Assembly (NCBI GenBank): GCA_963281255.1
Contig: OY725495.1
Location: 2,728,001-2,792,000 of the forward strand
Length of the DNA stretch: 64,000 nt
DNA from: Aphrocallistes beatrix
Taxonomy: Eukaryota > Porifera > Hexactinellida > Sceptrulophora > Aphrocallistidae
Direction of reading: 5' to 3'
The notes beneath the pieces are model-generated. The model saw nothing but the letters and a program-made list of their open reading frames with translations, was not told the origin of the DNA and did not search any database. A program made the translations under genes and the position numbers. Positions within the stretch are counted from its first letter, which is position 1. Each line of letters starts with the position of its first letter. This document shows positions 56,301-59,844 of the stretch, one piece after another.

Positions 56301-57292
56301 TAAAGAGGTTAAATGAAATAATAAGTATCTTTACTGATTTTTGATGCATGAACATCAAAATATACATATTCGTTCCCATTCAAGCCAATGGGCAATTTAA
56401 GCTCATTTTGTCAGAAATTTCAGCATATTGAATAGGTTCTATTTCAAAAATGGATGAAGTGGTCAAAGTTAATTTAAAAGCAATAATCACTTTTATTAAT
56501 CAAGCTTTGCTAGCTATTATAAGATTAATGGAGTAAAATATGCTTTTGAGACATATATTTTAGCAAAGAATTGATAACTAACAGTTTCTTTACGAGATGC
56601 TGTCTGAGATCCTGCTTCACCTCTTGATGCCATGATTGTGCAGTCATTCCGGGATTGCTAAAATATTTTGAAGAACATAATGAATCATTTATCGAGTTGA
56701 AATGAGAGACAGAGTCAAATTAAATCTACGATGTACCCAATTTTATTTTAATATAAAAGTATTAATATAGACAATGAGTGGGTTGTGGAATCCAGAATAT
56801 TTGTTGAGCGGGATAAATGATAACGTAATTCCAAAAAGATGAAAACCGTTAATTAAATAGGAATATTCAAATACTAATAAAAAGTAGAGACGATTGTGAC
56901 TATTATTTAAAATAAAATTTACGTGTCTCCAGTAGTAGCAGTAGTGAGAACACCAGTAGCTGGAGGTACACTAGCACTGGAGAGGAGAAAGCGAGTAGCG
57001 TTGGTTATTCCGGAATCTTTTGTGGTCGAATTGAATGGAGAAATAGCTGAGAATGCAAGTGGATCTTGAACTAATACAAATAAAACATGAAGTACTGATT
57101 GTTTGAAAATGTAGTTTTAATATATAATCTAACTACCTGATATGCTTGGAGGGGGTGGTCCGGGCGTAGTGGGGGGGCAGACTAATGGCCGCAAATTAGA
57201 CGCAGATTTGAGAGGTTTGCATAATTTGCAATTGGCATCCACACATTGTTTGTAGTGCAGGATAATTCTCCGAGAGGATGAACAGTGAGTAA
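15207..57292 (-). CDS. CREBBP: CBP/p300 histone acetyltransferase, 23 exons, 5' partial
   Basis: Nuclear transcriptional co-activator that acetylates histones and other proteins and bridges CREB-type activators to the transcription machinery. I joined 23 exons by AG acceptors, GT donors and matching phase; together they give 1,770 residues plus a stop with no frame break. Domain order along the visible protein: TAZ1 end (1-25), KIX (about 103-192), SUMO-motif linker (449-602), bromodomain (604-715), RING (715-795), PHD (796-835), HAT (850-1195), ZZ (1196-1245), TAZ2 (1255-1345), NCBD (1527-1570) and a Met/Pro/Gly-rich tail. This order is diagnostic of the CBP/p300 family. Introns run from 66 nt to about 5.8 kb and are loaded with transposons. 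The N-terminal exons are off the right edge. The two vertebrate paralogues cannot be told apart here; a single ancestral-type gene is likely. Confidence 0.96.
15444..15590 (-). mobile_element. Deleted Helitron-like copy H7 (CBP intron)
   Basis: Carries the 3' GC hairpin segment joined directly to the last part of the body (CCATAGCCAAAAGACTCC.. to CAATTCGTGACA); the middle is deleted. Confidence 0.7.
15591..16006 (-). mobile_element. mariner-type MITE, partial
   Basis: Shares its sequence in reverse with 51867-52453 and ends TTGTTGCAGAACTTTTGGATCACCCTG. The other end is not clear because H7 abuts it. Confidence 0.55.
16065..16283 (-). CDS. CREBBP: CBP exon V: Met/Asn/Pro-rich tail
   Basis: Encodes SSHPISMMPTPMQIGMQRP and onward. 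Disordered tail, poor in glutamine compared with vertebrate and insect CBP. Donor GTTTAA is weak; the call rests on phase agreement with the last exon. Confidence 0.82.
16470..16630. repeat. Foldback MITE in CBP intron
   Basis: Arms CCAGTTTGCCTCCACCTTTATCATG and its reverse, with an inner arm CGCTATCCAGAC..GTCTGGATAGCG. Related to 63654-63846. Confidence 0.75.
16631..17802. other. CBP intron remainder, nothing recognised
   Basis: AT-rich intron between exons U and V. No repeat arms or coding text found. Confidence 0.4.
17803..18114 (-). CDS. CREBBP: CBP exon U: NCBD (nuclear-receptor co-activator binding domain)
   Basis: Encodes PLPQVRNILHQLSSP, then DQAKADPELFASIINMTKA, matching the three short helices of the NCBD (vertebrate: ALQDLLRTLKSP and LNILKSNPQLMAAFIKQ). 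In other animals this molten domain binds p160 co-activators and IRF3. The tail becomes Met/Pro-rich. Phase 1 in and out. Confidence 0.93.
18265..18376 (-). other. Exon-like open segment in CBP intron
   Basis: Bounded by TTTTTTGCAG and a GTAAAA donor, and open in one frame (GYFLYNEYLMSYAASKDPRL..). It is 112 nt, so inclusion would shift the CBP frame; in the phase set by exon T it meets TAA after a few codons. Either chance or a poison-type exon. Confidence 0.25.
18699..19281 (-). CDS. CREBBP: CBP exon T: end of TAZ2 and Pro/Ser-rich region
   Basis: Begins VPFCERLKVKLSEQK, the final zinc ligand and helix of TAZ2, then about 170 residues rich in Pro, Ser and Met. This is the largest exon. Ends in phase 1 before a GTAATT donor. 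Confidence 0.93.
19520..21160 (+). mobile_element. Ty3/Gypsy-type LTR retrotransposon remnant
   Basis: Plus-strand fragments resembling a Gypsy pol region: RPRRIPPQWQENIEKQVEEL, LRPSKYPWASDVV and the RFAVDSYR string before the RT core (about 20060-20230), then DVYANRIPQTILDQLEGS and FSRVDVTSA (20240-20330), and the region after RT (LLGTVNYYRCYIPKLADAA, 20440-20510). The RT catalytic YxDD part is deleted. Frames are broken and no LTRs were found. It lies antisense in a CBP intron and is split by a hAT MITE at 20525. Confidence 0.72.
20525..20873. mobile_element. hAT MITE with 8-bp duplication CTCTGACG
   Basis: GC-rich ends CAGAGTTGCACGCGGCC and ..GACCCGCGTGAAACTCTG, flanked by CTCTGACG (20517-20524, 20874-20881). 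Same family as 22862-23158. Inserted into the Gypsy remnant. Confidence 0.93.
20882..22403. other. CBP intron with Gypsy tail and hAT end fragment
   Basis: The first part continues the Gypsy remnant. Near 21490-21541 a fragment ends TTGAGAACCCCTGG, a hAT-type terminus, shared with 55960-56022. Repeats of the AATTTTGTTAG type lie at 21240-21370. The rest is unrecognised. Confidence 0.5.
22404..22739 (-). CDS. CREBBP: CBP exon S: ZZ finger end and most of TAZ2
   Basis: Completes ZZ (DFDLCEECYKTNTHEH) and then encodes a Glu/Gly spacer and TAZ2 (HRRIQTLQHALQC, MCRTRNC, LKHAKLC). TAZ2 binds p53 and other activators. The first and third zinc sites match the family. In the second, the usual HxxxC is HxxxH (residues 1295-1299). 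Phase 0 at both ends. Confidence 0.95.
22862..23158. mobile_element. hAT MITE with 8-bp duplication TGTAGAAT
   Basis: Ends CAGAGTTGCACGCGGGCC and GGCCCGCGTGTAACTCTG; perfect TGTAGAAT at 22854-22861 and 23159-23166. Shares the inner segment TGACAATTAAAAACATCGTC with 20525-20873. Confidence 0.95.
23482..23749. mobile_element. hAT MITE with 8-bp duplication CTACTAGG
   Basis: Ends CAGTAGCGGATTTAGGAG and CTAAATCCGGCACTG; perfect CTACTAGG at 23474-23481 and 23750-23757. Contains runs of GGGCCCCCACA. Confidence 0.94.
24272..24747. mobile_element. Tc1/mariner-like MITE
   Basis: Ends CACTGCCTGAACAAAAGTAT and its reverse, flanked by TA. The terminal 100 or so bases are mirrored (TAGTTATAATACTGATTTAT..). 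Non-coding. Confidence 0.9.
25249..25521 (-). CDS. CREBBP: CBP exon R: HAT C-terminus and start of ZZ finger
   Basis: Encodes SFFVIEI, CDLMEGRDPFLTLARER and HLEFSSLRRAKYSTL, the end of the HAT fold. It then gives FIYTCNDCSRHVESRYHC, the first half of the ZZ zinc finger. Ends CNTCE in phase 0. Confidence 0.96.
25522..26776. other. CBP intron, nothing firm
   Basis: AT-rich. Words such as CCCCTCCCAGACGGGATGGG near 25863 hint at a decayed palindrome, but no complete element can be drawn. Confidence 0.35.
26777..26920 (-). CDS. CREBBP: CBP exon Q: basic autoinhibitory-loop region
   Basis: Encodes a Gly/Lys/Arg-rich run (GRGSKKGGRGTKNKKN, then ARKIKGK), followed by ELAQKISYCADKHRE, which matches the helix after the p300 autoinhibitory loop. 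The basic loop is the segment that vertebrate p300 autoacetylates. Phase 0 at both ends, 48 codons. Donor GTCTGT. Confidence 0.93.
27311..27458. mobile_element. Short palindromic MITE
   Basis: Ends TATAGTCCAGGACCA and TGGTCCTGGACTATA; inner arms AACCGAGAATTTTGAGAA.. mirror each other loosely. About 148 nt, TA-type target. Confidence 0.75.
27942..28699. mobile_element. 758-nt foldback MITE beside a CBP splice donor
   Basis: Arms of roughly 170 nt start GGGCATTCAAAAAGTTCTCA and are near-perfect reverse complements (GGAAGCTGATCCCCTAAGGA against TCCTTAGGGGATCAGCTTCC). TA flanks both sides. Right edge is 23 nt from exon P. Confidence 0.88.
28723..28860 (-). CDS. CREBBP: CBP exon P: HAT, start of the loop region
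   Basis: Encodes DIFSYYQENDSN, then MPYFEGDFWPNIIEDFIKEI, a family signature, and an acidic HEEQERKQDE end. Phase 0 at both ends, 46 codons. A 758-nt foldback element ends 23 nt inside the downstream intron. Confidence 0.95.
29430..29817. mobile_element. Harbinger-like MITE (CAG target)
   Basis: Ends GGGCCTTATTCACTAAGAAA and TTTCTTAGTGAATAAGGCCC, flanked by CAG on each side (29427-29429, 29818-29820). A 3-bp CWG-type duplication fits PIF/Harbinger. One TGACGTCA inside. Confidence 0.82.
30179..30344 (-). CDS. CREBBP: CBP exon O: HAT substrate tunnel and catalytic tyrosine
   Basis: Encodes HIWACPPSEGDDYIFHCHP and LQEWYKAMLDKA. The Trp in HIW, and the Trp-Tyr pair in EWYK (Tyr1467 of p300, the proposed general acid), are all retained. 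Starts 1 nt into a Gly codon and ends in phase 0 at TSYK. Confidence 0.97.
30971..31062. repeat. Small perfect-arm palindrome
   Basis: GGGCATGCCTAATTTCCGGG mirrored by CCCGGAAATTAGGCATGCCC with an inner GACGGGACGGGATCCCGT palindrome. A MITE-like hairpin of about 90 nt. Confidence 0.75.
31246..31347 (-). mobile_element. Minimal Helitron-like copy H8
   Basis: Only 102 nt: 3' GC segment CAAGCGCACTTCGC.. joined to the 5' terminus ..GAGTTTTAATATTAAGGA, between A and T. Shows that the two ends alone can persist as a unit. Confidence 0.78.
31370..32461. repeat. Large foldback element with nested Harbinger MITE
   Basis: Left arm from GTGCTTAAATCAGTAATCAA to about 31717, mirrored by 31735-31877 and 32228-32461 (..TTGATTACTGATTTAAGCAC). 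The right arm is split by the CAG-flanked element at 31878-32227. Confidence 0.85.
31878..32227. mobile_element. Harbinger-like MITE, second copy
   Basis: Same family as 29430-29817, flanked by CAG (31875-31877, 32228-32230). Inserted in the right arm of the foldback. Confidence 0.82.
32462..32858. mobile_element. hAT-like MITE at the foldback end
   Basis: Ends CAGTGGCGGCGCTAG and CTAGCGCCGCCACTG, inner GGGGCTGAAC / AGCCCCATCA arms. No clean 8-bp duplication (AGCA is shared only), so its boundaries or age are uncertain. Confidence 0.7.
33051..33302 (-). CDS. CREBBP: CBP exon N: HAT acetyl-CoA-binding core
   Basis: Encodes FPYHTKALFAFE, GMHVQEYGADCPEPNTRR, VYISYLDS and LRTDVYHDILISYLEY. Residues equivalent to the CoA contacts Asp1399, Ser1400, Arg1410 and Thr1411 of p300 are present. 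The position of p300 His1402 is Phe here (residue 951, bases 33131-33133). Confidence 0.96.
33587..33883 (-). CDS. CREBBP: CBP exon M: PHD remainder and start of HAT
   Basis: Encodes FIDCKSCFRRFHQVCVLY and FTCQNC, the zinc ligands of the PHD-like module. It then begins the acetyltransferase (HYSISRFIEDRVN, EEVFIRLVST). Donor GTAAGT in phase 2. Follows the largest intron of the gene. Confidence 0.95.
34208..34394. mobile_element. pogo-like MITE
   Basis: CAGTCGACTCCGCTTAATAG.. to ..TAAGTGGAGTCGACTG, flanked by TA. Nearly colinear with 5435-5621 and 49524-49711. Confidence 0.85.
34400..34743. mobile_element. Tc1/mariner-like MITE, partial
   Basis: Carries the shared body (TGTGCCACTAACGCCATCAG) and a right end CGAATACTTTTGGCAGGGGAGTG; the left end is missing. 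Confidence 0.6.
34786..35337. mobile_element. mariner-like foldback MITE
   Basis: Ends CAGGGTGACAAATAAGTTCT and AACTTATGTGTCACTCTG, TA on both sides. Its arms carry the word GACCATAATAA. Same family as 58355-59127. Confidence 0.85.
35738..36360 (-). pseudogene. mariner transposase, C-terminal part
   Basis: Minus-strand text in two frames: GDETWTYSYKFEKKAQSQEW (36046-36339) and GLFLHYDNAGAYTVLQ, YSPDLSSCDYFVFPKVRDLL (35738-35983). The three acidic catalytic positions of the mariner DDD core are visible: D in GDETW, D in HYDNA, D in CDYF. A frame break and stops make it inactive. Confidence 0.85.
36583..37866 (+). CDS. Reverse transcriptase of L2/CR1-type element, C-terminal 427 residues
   Basis: Open without interruption to its TAA. 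Visible RT motifs: QSAYRKHHSTETALL, VLLDLSSAFDTVDH (first catalytic Asp), VPQGSCLGPLLF and HCYADDTQVYLSF (the YADD active site). These are followed by RIRKYLSRE, DYCNSLLYG and LHWLPVKHRILFKI of the L2/CR1 thumb and C-terminus. The endonuclease and the start of RT are missing, so it cannot move alone. The open frame implies recent insertion. First codon shown is GTG; the frame opens a few codons upstream. Confidence 0.9.
   Translation: MNHLTLHDLFPGTQSAYRKHHSTETALLKVTNDILLSMNRQHVSLLVLLDLSSAFDTVDHTILLHRLQSHFGICGSSLSWFESYLSGRTQFVSIKGSNSSNIPVQHGVPQGSCLGPLLFSLYTSPLFDLIRSHLPDMHCYADDTQVYLSFKPGSISSEESAFSAIQSCISAIRSWLLTNKLLINDTKTEFLIIGTRQQLSKVQTDSISVGESRISSSKEVRNLGTWLDNTLSMSTQVSKVASSCFYYIYNIRRIRKYLSREVCETLVNSLITSRLDYCNSLLYGCPSSLLARLQRVQNSAARLIYNVSRTFSSSPLLINLHWLPVKHRILFKILLITYKAIHSLAPDYIIQLIQDKSSNRTLRSSNAILLEHPTIRSSKTLGDRAFTLAAPVEWNLLPPSIRNAPSLLLFKKLLKTHLFRIAHDTST
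37868..37945. repeat. CATA/CACA microsatellite at L2 3' region
   Basis: Imperfect ACATACATACRCAT repeat just after the RT stop codon. Confidence 0.8.
38037..38290 (-). pseudogene. mariner transposase, probable N-terminal part
   Basis: Minus-strand text RITERVQSLLLENRRIANET and, after stops, VPIRWARSVLL resemble the helix-turn-helix region of mariner (RITVREIA.., ..SARWVPRLL). It lies on the other side of the L2 element from the C-terminal part and in the same orientation, so the retrotransposon probably split one gene. Weak similarity. Confidence 0.45.
38688..39176. mobile_element. Tc1/mariner-like foldback MITE
   Basis: Ends CTCTAATCGGACAGAAGTAT and ATACTTTTGCCCGGTTAGAG; TA both sides; arms over 100 nt (ATTTGAAATCCTTACT..). 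Centre holds GTGCCACTTTGTGCCACT. Confidence 0.85.
39697..39983 (-). CDS. CREBBP: CBP exon L: last bromodomain helix and RING
   Basis: Begins LSEVYEQKITPVIKELG (end of the bromodomain) and continues with the cysteine-rich CBP-type RING: LGLCCGKK, LYCSSKNLC and YYCQRCF. The cysteine spacing fits the family although the sequence between cysteines is diverged. Ends in phase 2 at a GTAAGT donor. Confidence 0.94.
40255..40544 (-). CDS. CREBBP: CBP exon K: bromodomain
   Basis: Encodes nearly the whole acetyl-lysine-binding bromodomain: VDPQTLGIPDYF, then IVKYPMDLTTI and WLMFNNAWLFNR. The conserved Asn that holds acetyl-lysine is residue 687 (in WLFN). Phase 1 in, phase 0 out, ending VYKSCTK. The ZA-loop proline and tyrosine region is intact, so function looks preserved. 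Confidence 0.96.
41103..41564 (-). CDS. CREBBP: CBP exon J: regulatory linker with two SUMO consensus sites
   Basis: The second-largest exon. It encodes a Thr-rich stretch, then two psi-K-x-E motifs, IKTE (residues 518-521, bases 41347-41358) and LKQE followed by PMSVD (residues 550-553, bases 41251-41262), ending PIRGPKPKK just before the bromodomain. Vertebrate CBP/p300 carries a sumoylated repression region (CRD1) in the same place, including a similar K-x-E-P-M-x-V-D string. An ATG lies in frame just upstream of the acceptor but is read as intronic. Confidence 0.87.
41889..42005. mobile_element. hAT MITE (117 nt)
   Basis: Ends CAGTGGTTCCCAACCTGG and GGTTGAAAACCGCTG; duplication ATCTAAAG / ATCCAAGG with two differences. 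Confidence 0.82.
42874..43209 (-). CDS. CREBBP: CBP exon I: Ser/Asn/Pro-rich linker
   Basis: A 336-nt exon with a clean acceptor (..ttttttag) and donor (GTGAGT). It encodes a disordered Ser/Asn/Thr/Pro-rich segment ending EDFKQENISDNQ. No domain. Frame agrees with both neighbours. Confidence 0.85.
43773..44882 (+). mobile_element. Helitron-like element H10, middle of the nest
   Basis: 5' terminus TCCTTACTATTAAAACTCG to 43813, then interrupted by H9b, resuming 44381 with microsatellite and body, ending ..CAAGCAAGCGAA. The last nine or so bases of the usual end are missing. Confidence 0.8.
43814..44380 (-). mobile_element. Helitron-like element H9b, innermost of the nest
   Basis: Complete: CAAGCGCGCTTCGCTTGC.. 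to ..TCGAGTTTTAATAGTAAGGA, between A (43813) and T (44381). TA microsatellite at about 44309-44340. Confidence 0.85.
45155..45400. repeat. Fragment of the large foldback family
   Basis: Left arm ACCATAGCCTACTGTATATA.. through GTTGTCAAAATTTAGACTAG, as in 54353-55430, breaking off at a Tc1-like MITE fragment that ends about 45650 (TACTTTTGGCCAGACAGTG). Confidence 0.65.
45665..46134. mobile_element. Tc1/mariner-like foldback MITE
   Basis: Almost a full palindrome: TGCCCTACCAAAAGTATTCG at left mirrored at right (..CTTTTGGTAGGGCAGTG), arms of about 150 nt, TA flanks. Confidence 0.9.
46142..46604 (+). mobile_element. Helitron-like element H11, 5' truncated
   Basis: Body from TGTAACGAATTAATTGAATA to ..GCGAAGCGCGGTTG followed by T; the 5' terminus is replaced by the Tc1-like MITE next to it. 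Confidence 0.72.
47069..47234 (-). CDS. CREBBP: CBP exon H: linker
   Basis: Encodes PQMHPWTPLPGNQDPMDGGY and onward. Acceptor ..ttatag, donor GTATTG, phase 0 in and 1 out. Linker composition; no domain. Confidence 0.82.
47557..47726. mobile_element. pogo-like MITE, second type
   Basis: Ends CAGTAGAACTCGGTTAGTAC and GTACTAACCGAATTCTACTG with inner GTACGTACTAACCGAG copies. Confidence 0.78.
47855..49218. mobile_element. 1.36-kb hAT element with 8-bp duplication CATACAGG
   Basis: Ends CAGTGGCATAGCCAGGC and CTGGCTACGTCACTG, perfect CATACAGG at 47847-47854 and 49219-49226. No transposase text. It hosts Helitron-like fragments (47996-48060, 48655-48760), another hAT MITE and a short pogo-like piece. 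Confidence 0.9.
48425..48578. mobile_element. hAT MITE with 8-bp duplication ATTGGGGA
   Basis: Ends CAGTGGCGTGGCTATGG and CTGGCCACGCCACTG with G- and C-runs inside; perfect ATTGGGGA at 48417-48424 and 48579-48586. Confidence 0.94.
49524..49711. mobile_element. pogo-like MITE
   Basis: CAGTGGACTCTGCTTAATAG.. to ..AAGCGGAGTCTACTG, flanked by TA; third near-full copy of the 188-nt family. Confidence 0.85.
50277..50619 (-). mobile_element. Helitron-like element H13, internally deleted
   Basis: 3' GC segment (slightly trimmed) to ..CGAGTTTTAATAATAAGGA followed by T. About 180 nt of the body are missing, leaving one TGACGTCA near 50461. Confidence 0.75.
51109..51569. mobile_element. hAT-like MITE
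   Basis: Ends GAGGGATCTTCAACCTATTT and AAGGTTGAAGACCCTTG, inner GTGCGGCTCGTGGG / GCGGCTCGCC words; duplication CCTTTGT-type is imperfect. Confidence 0.65.
51676..51806 (-). CDS. CREBBP: CBP exon G: linker
   Basis: Encodes YHHSLPGQGMPRTDSGLPPP and onward, ending DYLPM in phase 0 before a strong GTGAGT donor. Disordered Met/Pro-rich linker by composition. Confidence 0.85.
51867..52453. mobile_element. mariner-type MITE
   Basis: Ends AGGGTGATCCAAAAGTTCTG and CAGAACTTATAGATCACCTTG; TA-type flanks; family shared with 15591-16006. Confidence 0.75.
52932..53060 (-). CDS. CREBBP: CBP exon F: Gly/Pro/Met-rich linker
   Basis: Encodes NKPMAEFIDPMSGLGAPFGG and onward, with no recognised domain. The phases (2 nt in, 1 nt out) connect the KIX exon to the next linker exon. 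Confidence 0.85.
53202..53280 (-). CDS. CREBBP: CBP exon E: end of KIX domain
   Basis: Reads EEYYQMLAEKIYNIQKEID, the last KIX helix, almost as in vertebrates, where the tyrosines line the phospho-CREB groove. It is followed by basic residues (RVKHRR). Donor GTGAGT. A Helitron-like element lies only 33 nt upstream of its acceptor. Confidence 0.95.
53314..53833 (+). mobile_element. Helitron-like element H14, near exon E
   Basis: TCCTTTAAAACCCGATTAAT.. to ..GCGAAACACGCTTG, between A and T. Complete but mutated (one CRE motif TGACGACA). Lies 33 nt upstream of the KIX exon acceptor. Confidence 0.82.
54353..55430. repeat. Large foldback element, uninterrupted copy
   Basis: About 1.08 kb with arms near 500 nt: TATAACCATAGCCTACTCTA.. 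mirrored by ..TAGAGTAGGCTATGCTATA. Contains GCGTTGCTATGGTAAAGCAT and its reverse. No ORF; superfamily not clear. Related pieces at 22800-24915, 45155-45400, 59340-59660, 60160-60300 and 63305-63640. Confidence 0.85.
56173..56299 (-). CDS. CREBBP: CBP exon D: middle of KIX domain
   Basis: Reads VMAIYPSANMQDPANLKNNR and then a helix with FTQAKRMEVMMF, aligning with the central KIX segment (vertebrate form: QAIFPTPDPAALKDRR). It ends SSR in phase 0. Donor GTTTGT. Confidence 0.95.
56583..56657 (-). CDS. CREBBP: CBP exon C: start of KIX domain
   Basis: Reads SWHQEVKQDLRQHLVKK, equivalent to the first helices of KIX, the three-helix domain that binds the phosphorylated CREB activation domain. Donor GTTAGT; starts with 1 nt and ends with 2 nt of split codons. 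Confidence 0.93.
56923..57070 (-). CDS. CREBBP: CBP exon B: Ser/Thr-rich linker
   Basis: Low-complexity linker between TAZ1 and KIX, reading VQDPLAFSAISPF and ending in a Thr/Ala-rich run. It is separated from exon A by only 66 nt, the shortest intron in the gene. Phases at both ends fit the neighbours. No domain is visible. Confidence 0.85.
57137..57292 (-). CDS. CREBBP: CBP exon A: C-terminal half of TAZ1 zinc domain
   Basis: Reads HCSSSRRIILHYKQC followed by DANCKLCKPLKSA, matching the last HCCC zinc site and helix of TAZ1, the domain that binds HIF-1alpha and CITED2 in other animals. It continues into a proline-rich stretch. The acceptor is ..tgatag, the donor GTAGTT; it starts with 2 nt and ends with 1 nt of split codons. 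The first half of TAZ1 must be on an exon beyond 64 kb, since I found none in 57.3-64 kb. Confidence 0.9.
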
Positions 57293-57333
57293 CTATCAGA
57301 AACGACTTGTGTGTAACAACAATGGGTGTATTT

Positions 57334-57539
57334 CAGGATTGCCGTGGGAATGGAATTTCAATTCCCACTCCCATCCCATTCCCATAGGATTTCTGTGGGA
57401 ATTCACACAGAATCCCACAGAAACCCACAGGAAATCCCACAGATGCTCACAGAACCCCATTCCCATTTCCATCCCATATGGGAATCTATGGTTTTTCCCA
57501 TGGGAATTCATACAGATTCTCATTCCCACGGCAACCCTG
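57334..57539. mobile_element. hAT MITE next to CBP exon A
   Basis: Ends CAGGATTGCCGTGGGAATGG and CATTCCCACGGCAACCCTG; duplication GTGTATTT / TTGTATTT. Interior is a set of CCCACAG and CATTCCC words. 42 nt upstream of the exon A acceptor. Confidence 0.9.
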
Positions 57540-57600
57540 TTGTATTTATAGGATTTAAAATTAAAATTTACTATACACATTGTGAAACTAGCATTGCTTC

Positions 57601-57999
57601 AGTGGCGTAGCCAGCTATTTCATTCGGTGGAATGAAAAGTATCAGATTCTATATGGTTATTAGGAAGCTTAATAATAGGATGGAGATCAATCAGGGTATT
57701 ATACAGTTTAAAAACAATGTGTTGTTGGTAAAGAATAGTTATTTTAATAGAAAACATGTTTTCATTCCATATTATCAGTGGCTGATTGAACAAATGGTTT
57801 ATCACACTTCAGAAACTTCTTCCAAAGTCAAGATATAAAGCTGTTCTTTGATGAATTGCGAAAGGTAATAGAGCCTATGCGTTCATTATTGGCATCTAAT
57901 TCATCTGGAATTGAGGTACAATCAAAAATTTGGGAACAAATTGGGATTGAAAGGAAAAGAATATATGATTGTATTGTACTTGTAATAAAGTCATAGAAG
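57601..57999 (+). other. hAT-type end followed by coding-like fragments
   Basis: CAGTGGCGTAGCCAGC at 57601 matches the end of 47855-49218. Behind it, plus-strand open text in two frames: 57632-57838, and LFFDELRKVIEPMRSLLA followed by KIWEQIGIERKRIYDC at about 57840-57999. This may be the remains of a transposase gene, but I recognise no motif and found no partner end. Confidence 0.35.
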
Positions 58000-58354
58000 T
58001 AATTCACAGTCTTAACTTATCTCAGATCAAATTTGTAAATGACAAATTTTATAACAATTCAACATGATCCTGATGTGTTTGCATCAGAGATAATTTTACT
58101 TGGAGTCTTAGACTAAAATGCTAATTCTCACCGGGAAAAATTGGGGATCGCTAAATTGTGATCCATCGATTGGTTACAAAAATCCAATAGAGAATATATT
58201 ACAGAATCATTCAACCTACTTATGTGCTTCTTCAGTCTATGCACCAGTGCTCGACAAATCTGGATGTTTGGTGGCAATAGCCACCAAAATGTAGCGCCAC
58301 CAAATTCCCGTGCGTGGTGAAAATCCAGAATAATACCCAATTTACCCGATTTTA

Positions 58355-59127
58355 CAGGGTGACTAATAAGTTCTGATACAAGCTTCATTAGGTATAGAAT
58401 TTCTCATACTCAAACAGTCTTAGTTATTATGGTCTTTAGAGATTGTTATTCGAATACTTTCAATGATTTTAAAAGATTTTTCGATTCTAATATTCAGAAA
58501 TGTGTTTAATATGGCGAGTTTTGAGAATAAAAAATGTGTCCTGCCACGCAGCGAAAATCGCGAATCAGAGTCCACTGCTTTTCGAATTATCTTTCCAGAG
58601 TCTTCAAATTCTAGGAAAAATTAGCACACACATTTTCCTCGAACACTCTAAATTTGTAGAAATATACGATGTTCAGATTAGTGCATTTTAAGGACCATTT
58701 GGATCAGATTTTTTTGTGATGTGAATAAAAGTGCCATTTTGGGGAATTTTGCAAAATATACCTAATTTGAACTGCGAATGAATAACCTTTTCTCATGTCT
58801 GATAATAAATTCAGTGGATTTGTGAAATATTTATGTGGTGAATGAAAGGTATCTGGTGCTAAATCGTCATGGAACATCGATTATGCAGACATTTTATATA
58901 GAAGCAGCGGGCTCTGATTTGCGAATTTCGCTGCGAAGCAGGACACATTTTTTATTCTCAAAACTCGCCATATTAAACACATTTCTGAATATTAGAATCG
59001 AAAAATCTTTTAAAATCATTGAAAGTATTCGAATAACAATCTCTAAAGACCATAATAACTAAGACTGTTTGAGTATGAGAAATTCTATACCTAATGAAGC
59101 TTGTATCAGAACTTATTAGTCACCCTG
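58355..59127. mobile_element. mariner-like foldback MITE
   Basis: CAGGGTGACTAATAAGTTCT at left, AGAACTTATTAGTCACCCTG at right, TA both sides, arms of about 250 nt. Second copy of the 34786-35337 family. Confidence 0.9.
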
Positions 59128-59776
59128 TATAATGTAATTTATAGATTTAGGCATATGAAAATTTAGGGATTTTAGATTAGGAGCCTATCTCTGGAGGGCT
59201 GTATAAATTAGTACCCTGAAACCCTCGTTTTATTAGCCGAGGAAATTTTGGCAGCTAGATCCAAATCTATGGTTTGGAGTCATTTTGAGAGAATGGCGAA
59301 AAGGACAAATGTTTACTTTGGCCGAACGTGAAAATCTTCATCTTATTAAAAGTTTTTCATGGAAAATTTCTACATTCCAGCGTTGCTATGCAAGCACATT
59401 TTGATCAGTTGGGGTCAAATAGGATCAAATTTGAATGCCTAGTTATTGCGGTTTTCAAGATATGATCCCAACTGAAGGATAAGAGTACTTTGACACCATA
59501 TTTATATATGCTGGTAATACATTCCTAAGTTCTATTCTGCGTGGTTAATGATTTTAGGCAGTTCATGTATTAGTTCAAACATATTCTACCACATTCCTAG
59601 TCCAAAATTCCCAAGTTACTGTTAGGCCTTATATGAGGGATCGGCCATGCTAACGGTAATGATATGCAGGAACGGCTCATGACCAGGGATGGAAACAGCT
59701 ATTTGGTAAGCATTATAGTATTTCTATCTACGTATACCTATATATATATATTGACTATCATCTACATTTTATTATG

Positions 59777-59844
59777 CAGGTGACTCCGCTTAATCGGGAC
59801 ACCTTGGTCCCGGAGATTTTGTCCCGATTAAGCGGAGTTGACTG
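59777..59844. mobile_element. Minimal pogo-like MITE (68 nt)
   Basis: CAGGTGACTCCGCTTAATCG and CGATTAAGCGGAGTTGACTG form almost the whole unit. A very similar short form is at 48583-48651. Confidence 0.78.

Noticed and set aside
57285-57610. Methionine/glycine-rich or histidine/proline-rich ORFs on both strands
   Set aside because: Translation of the CCCATTCCCA repeat inside a hAT MITE.
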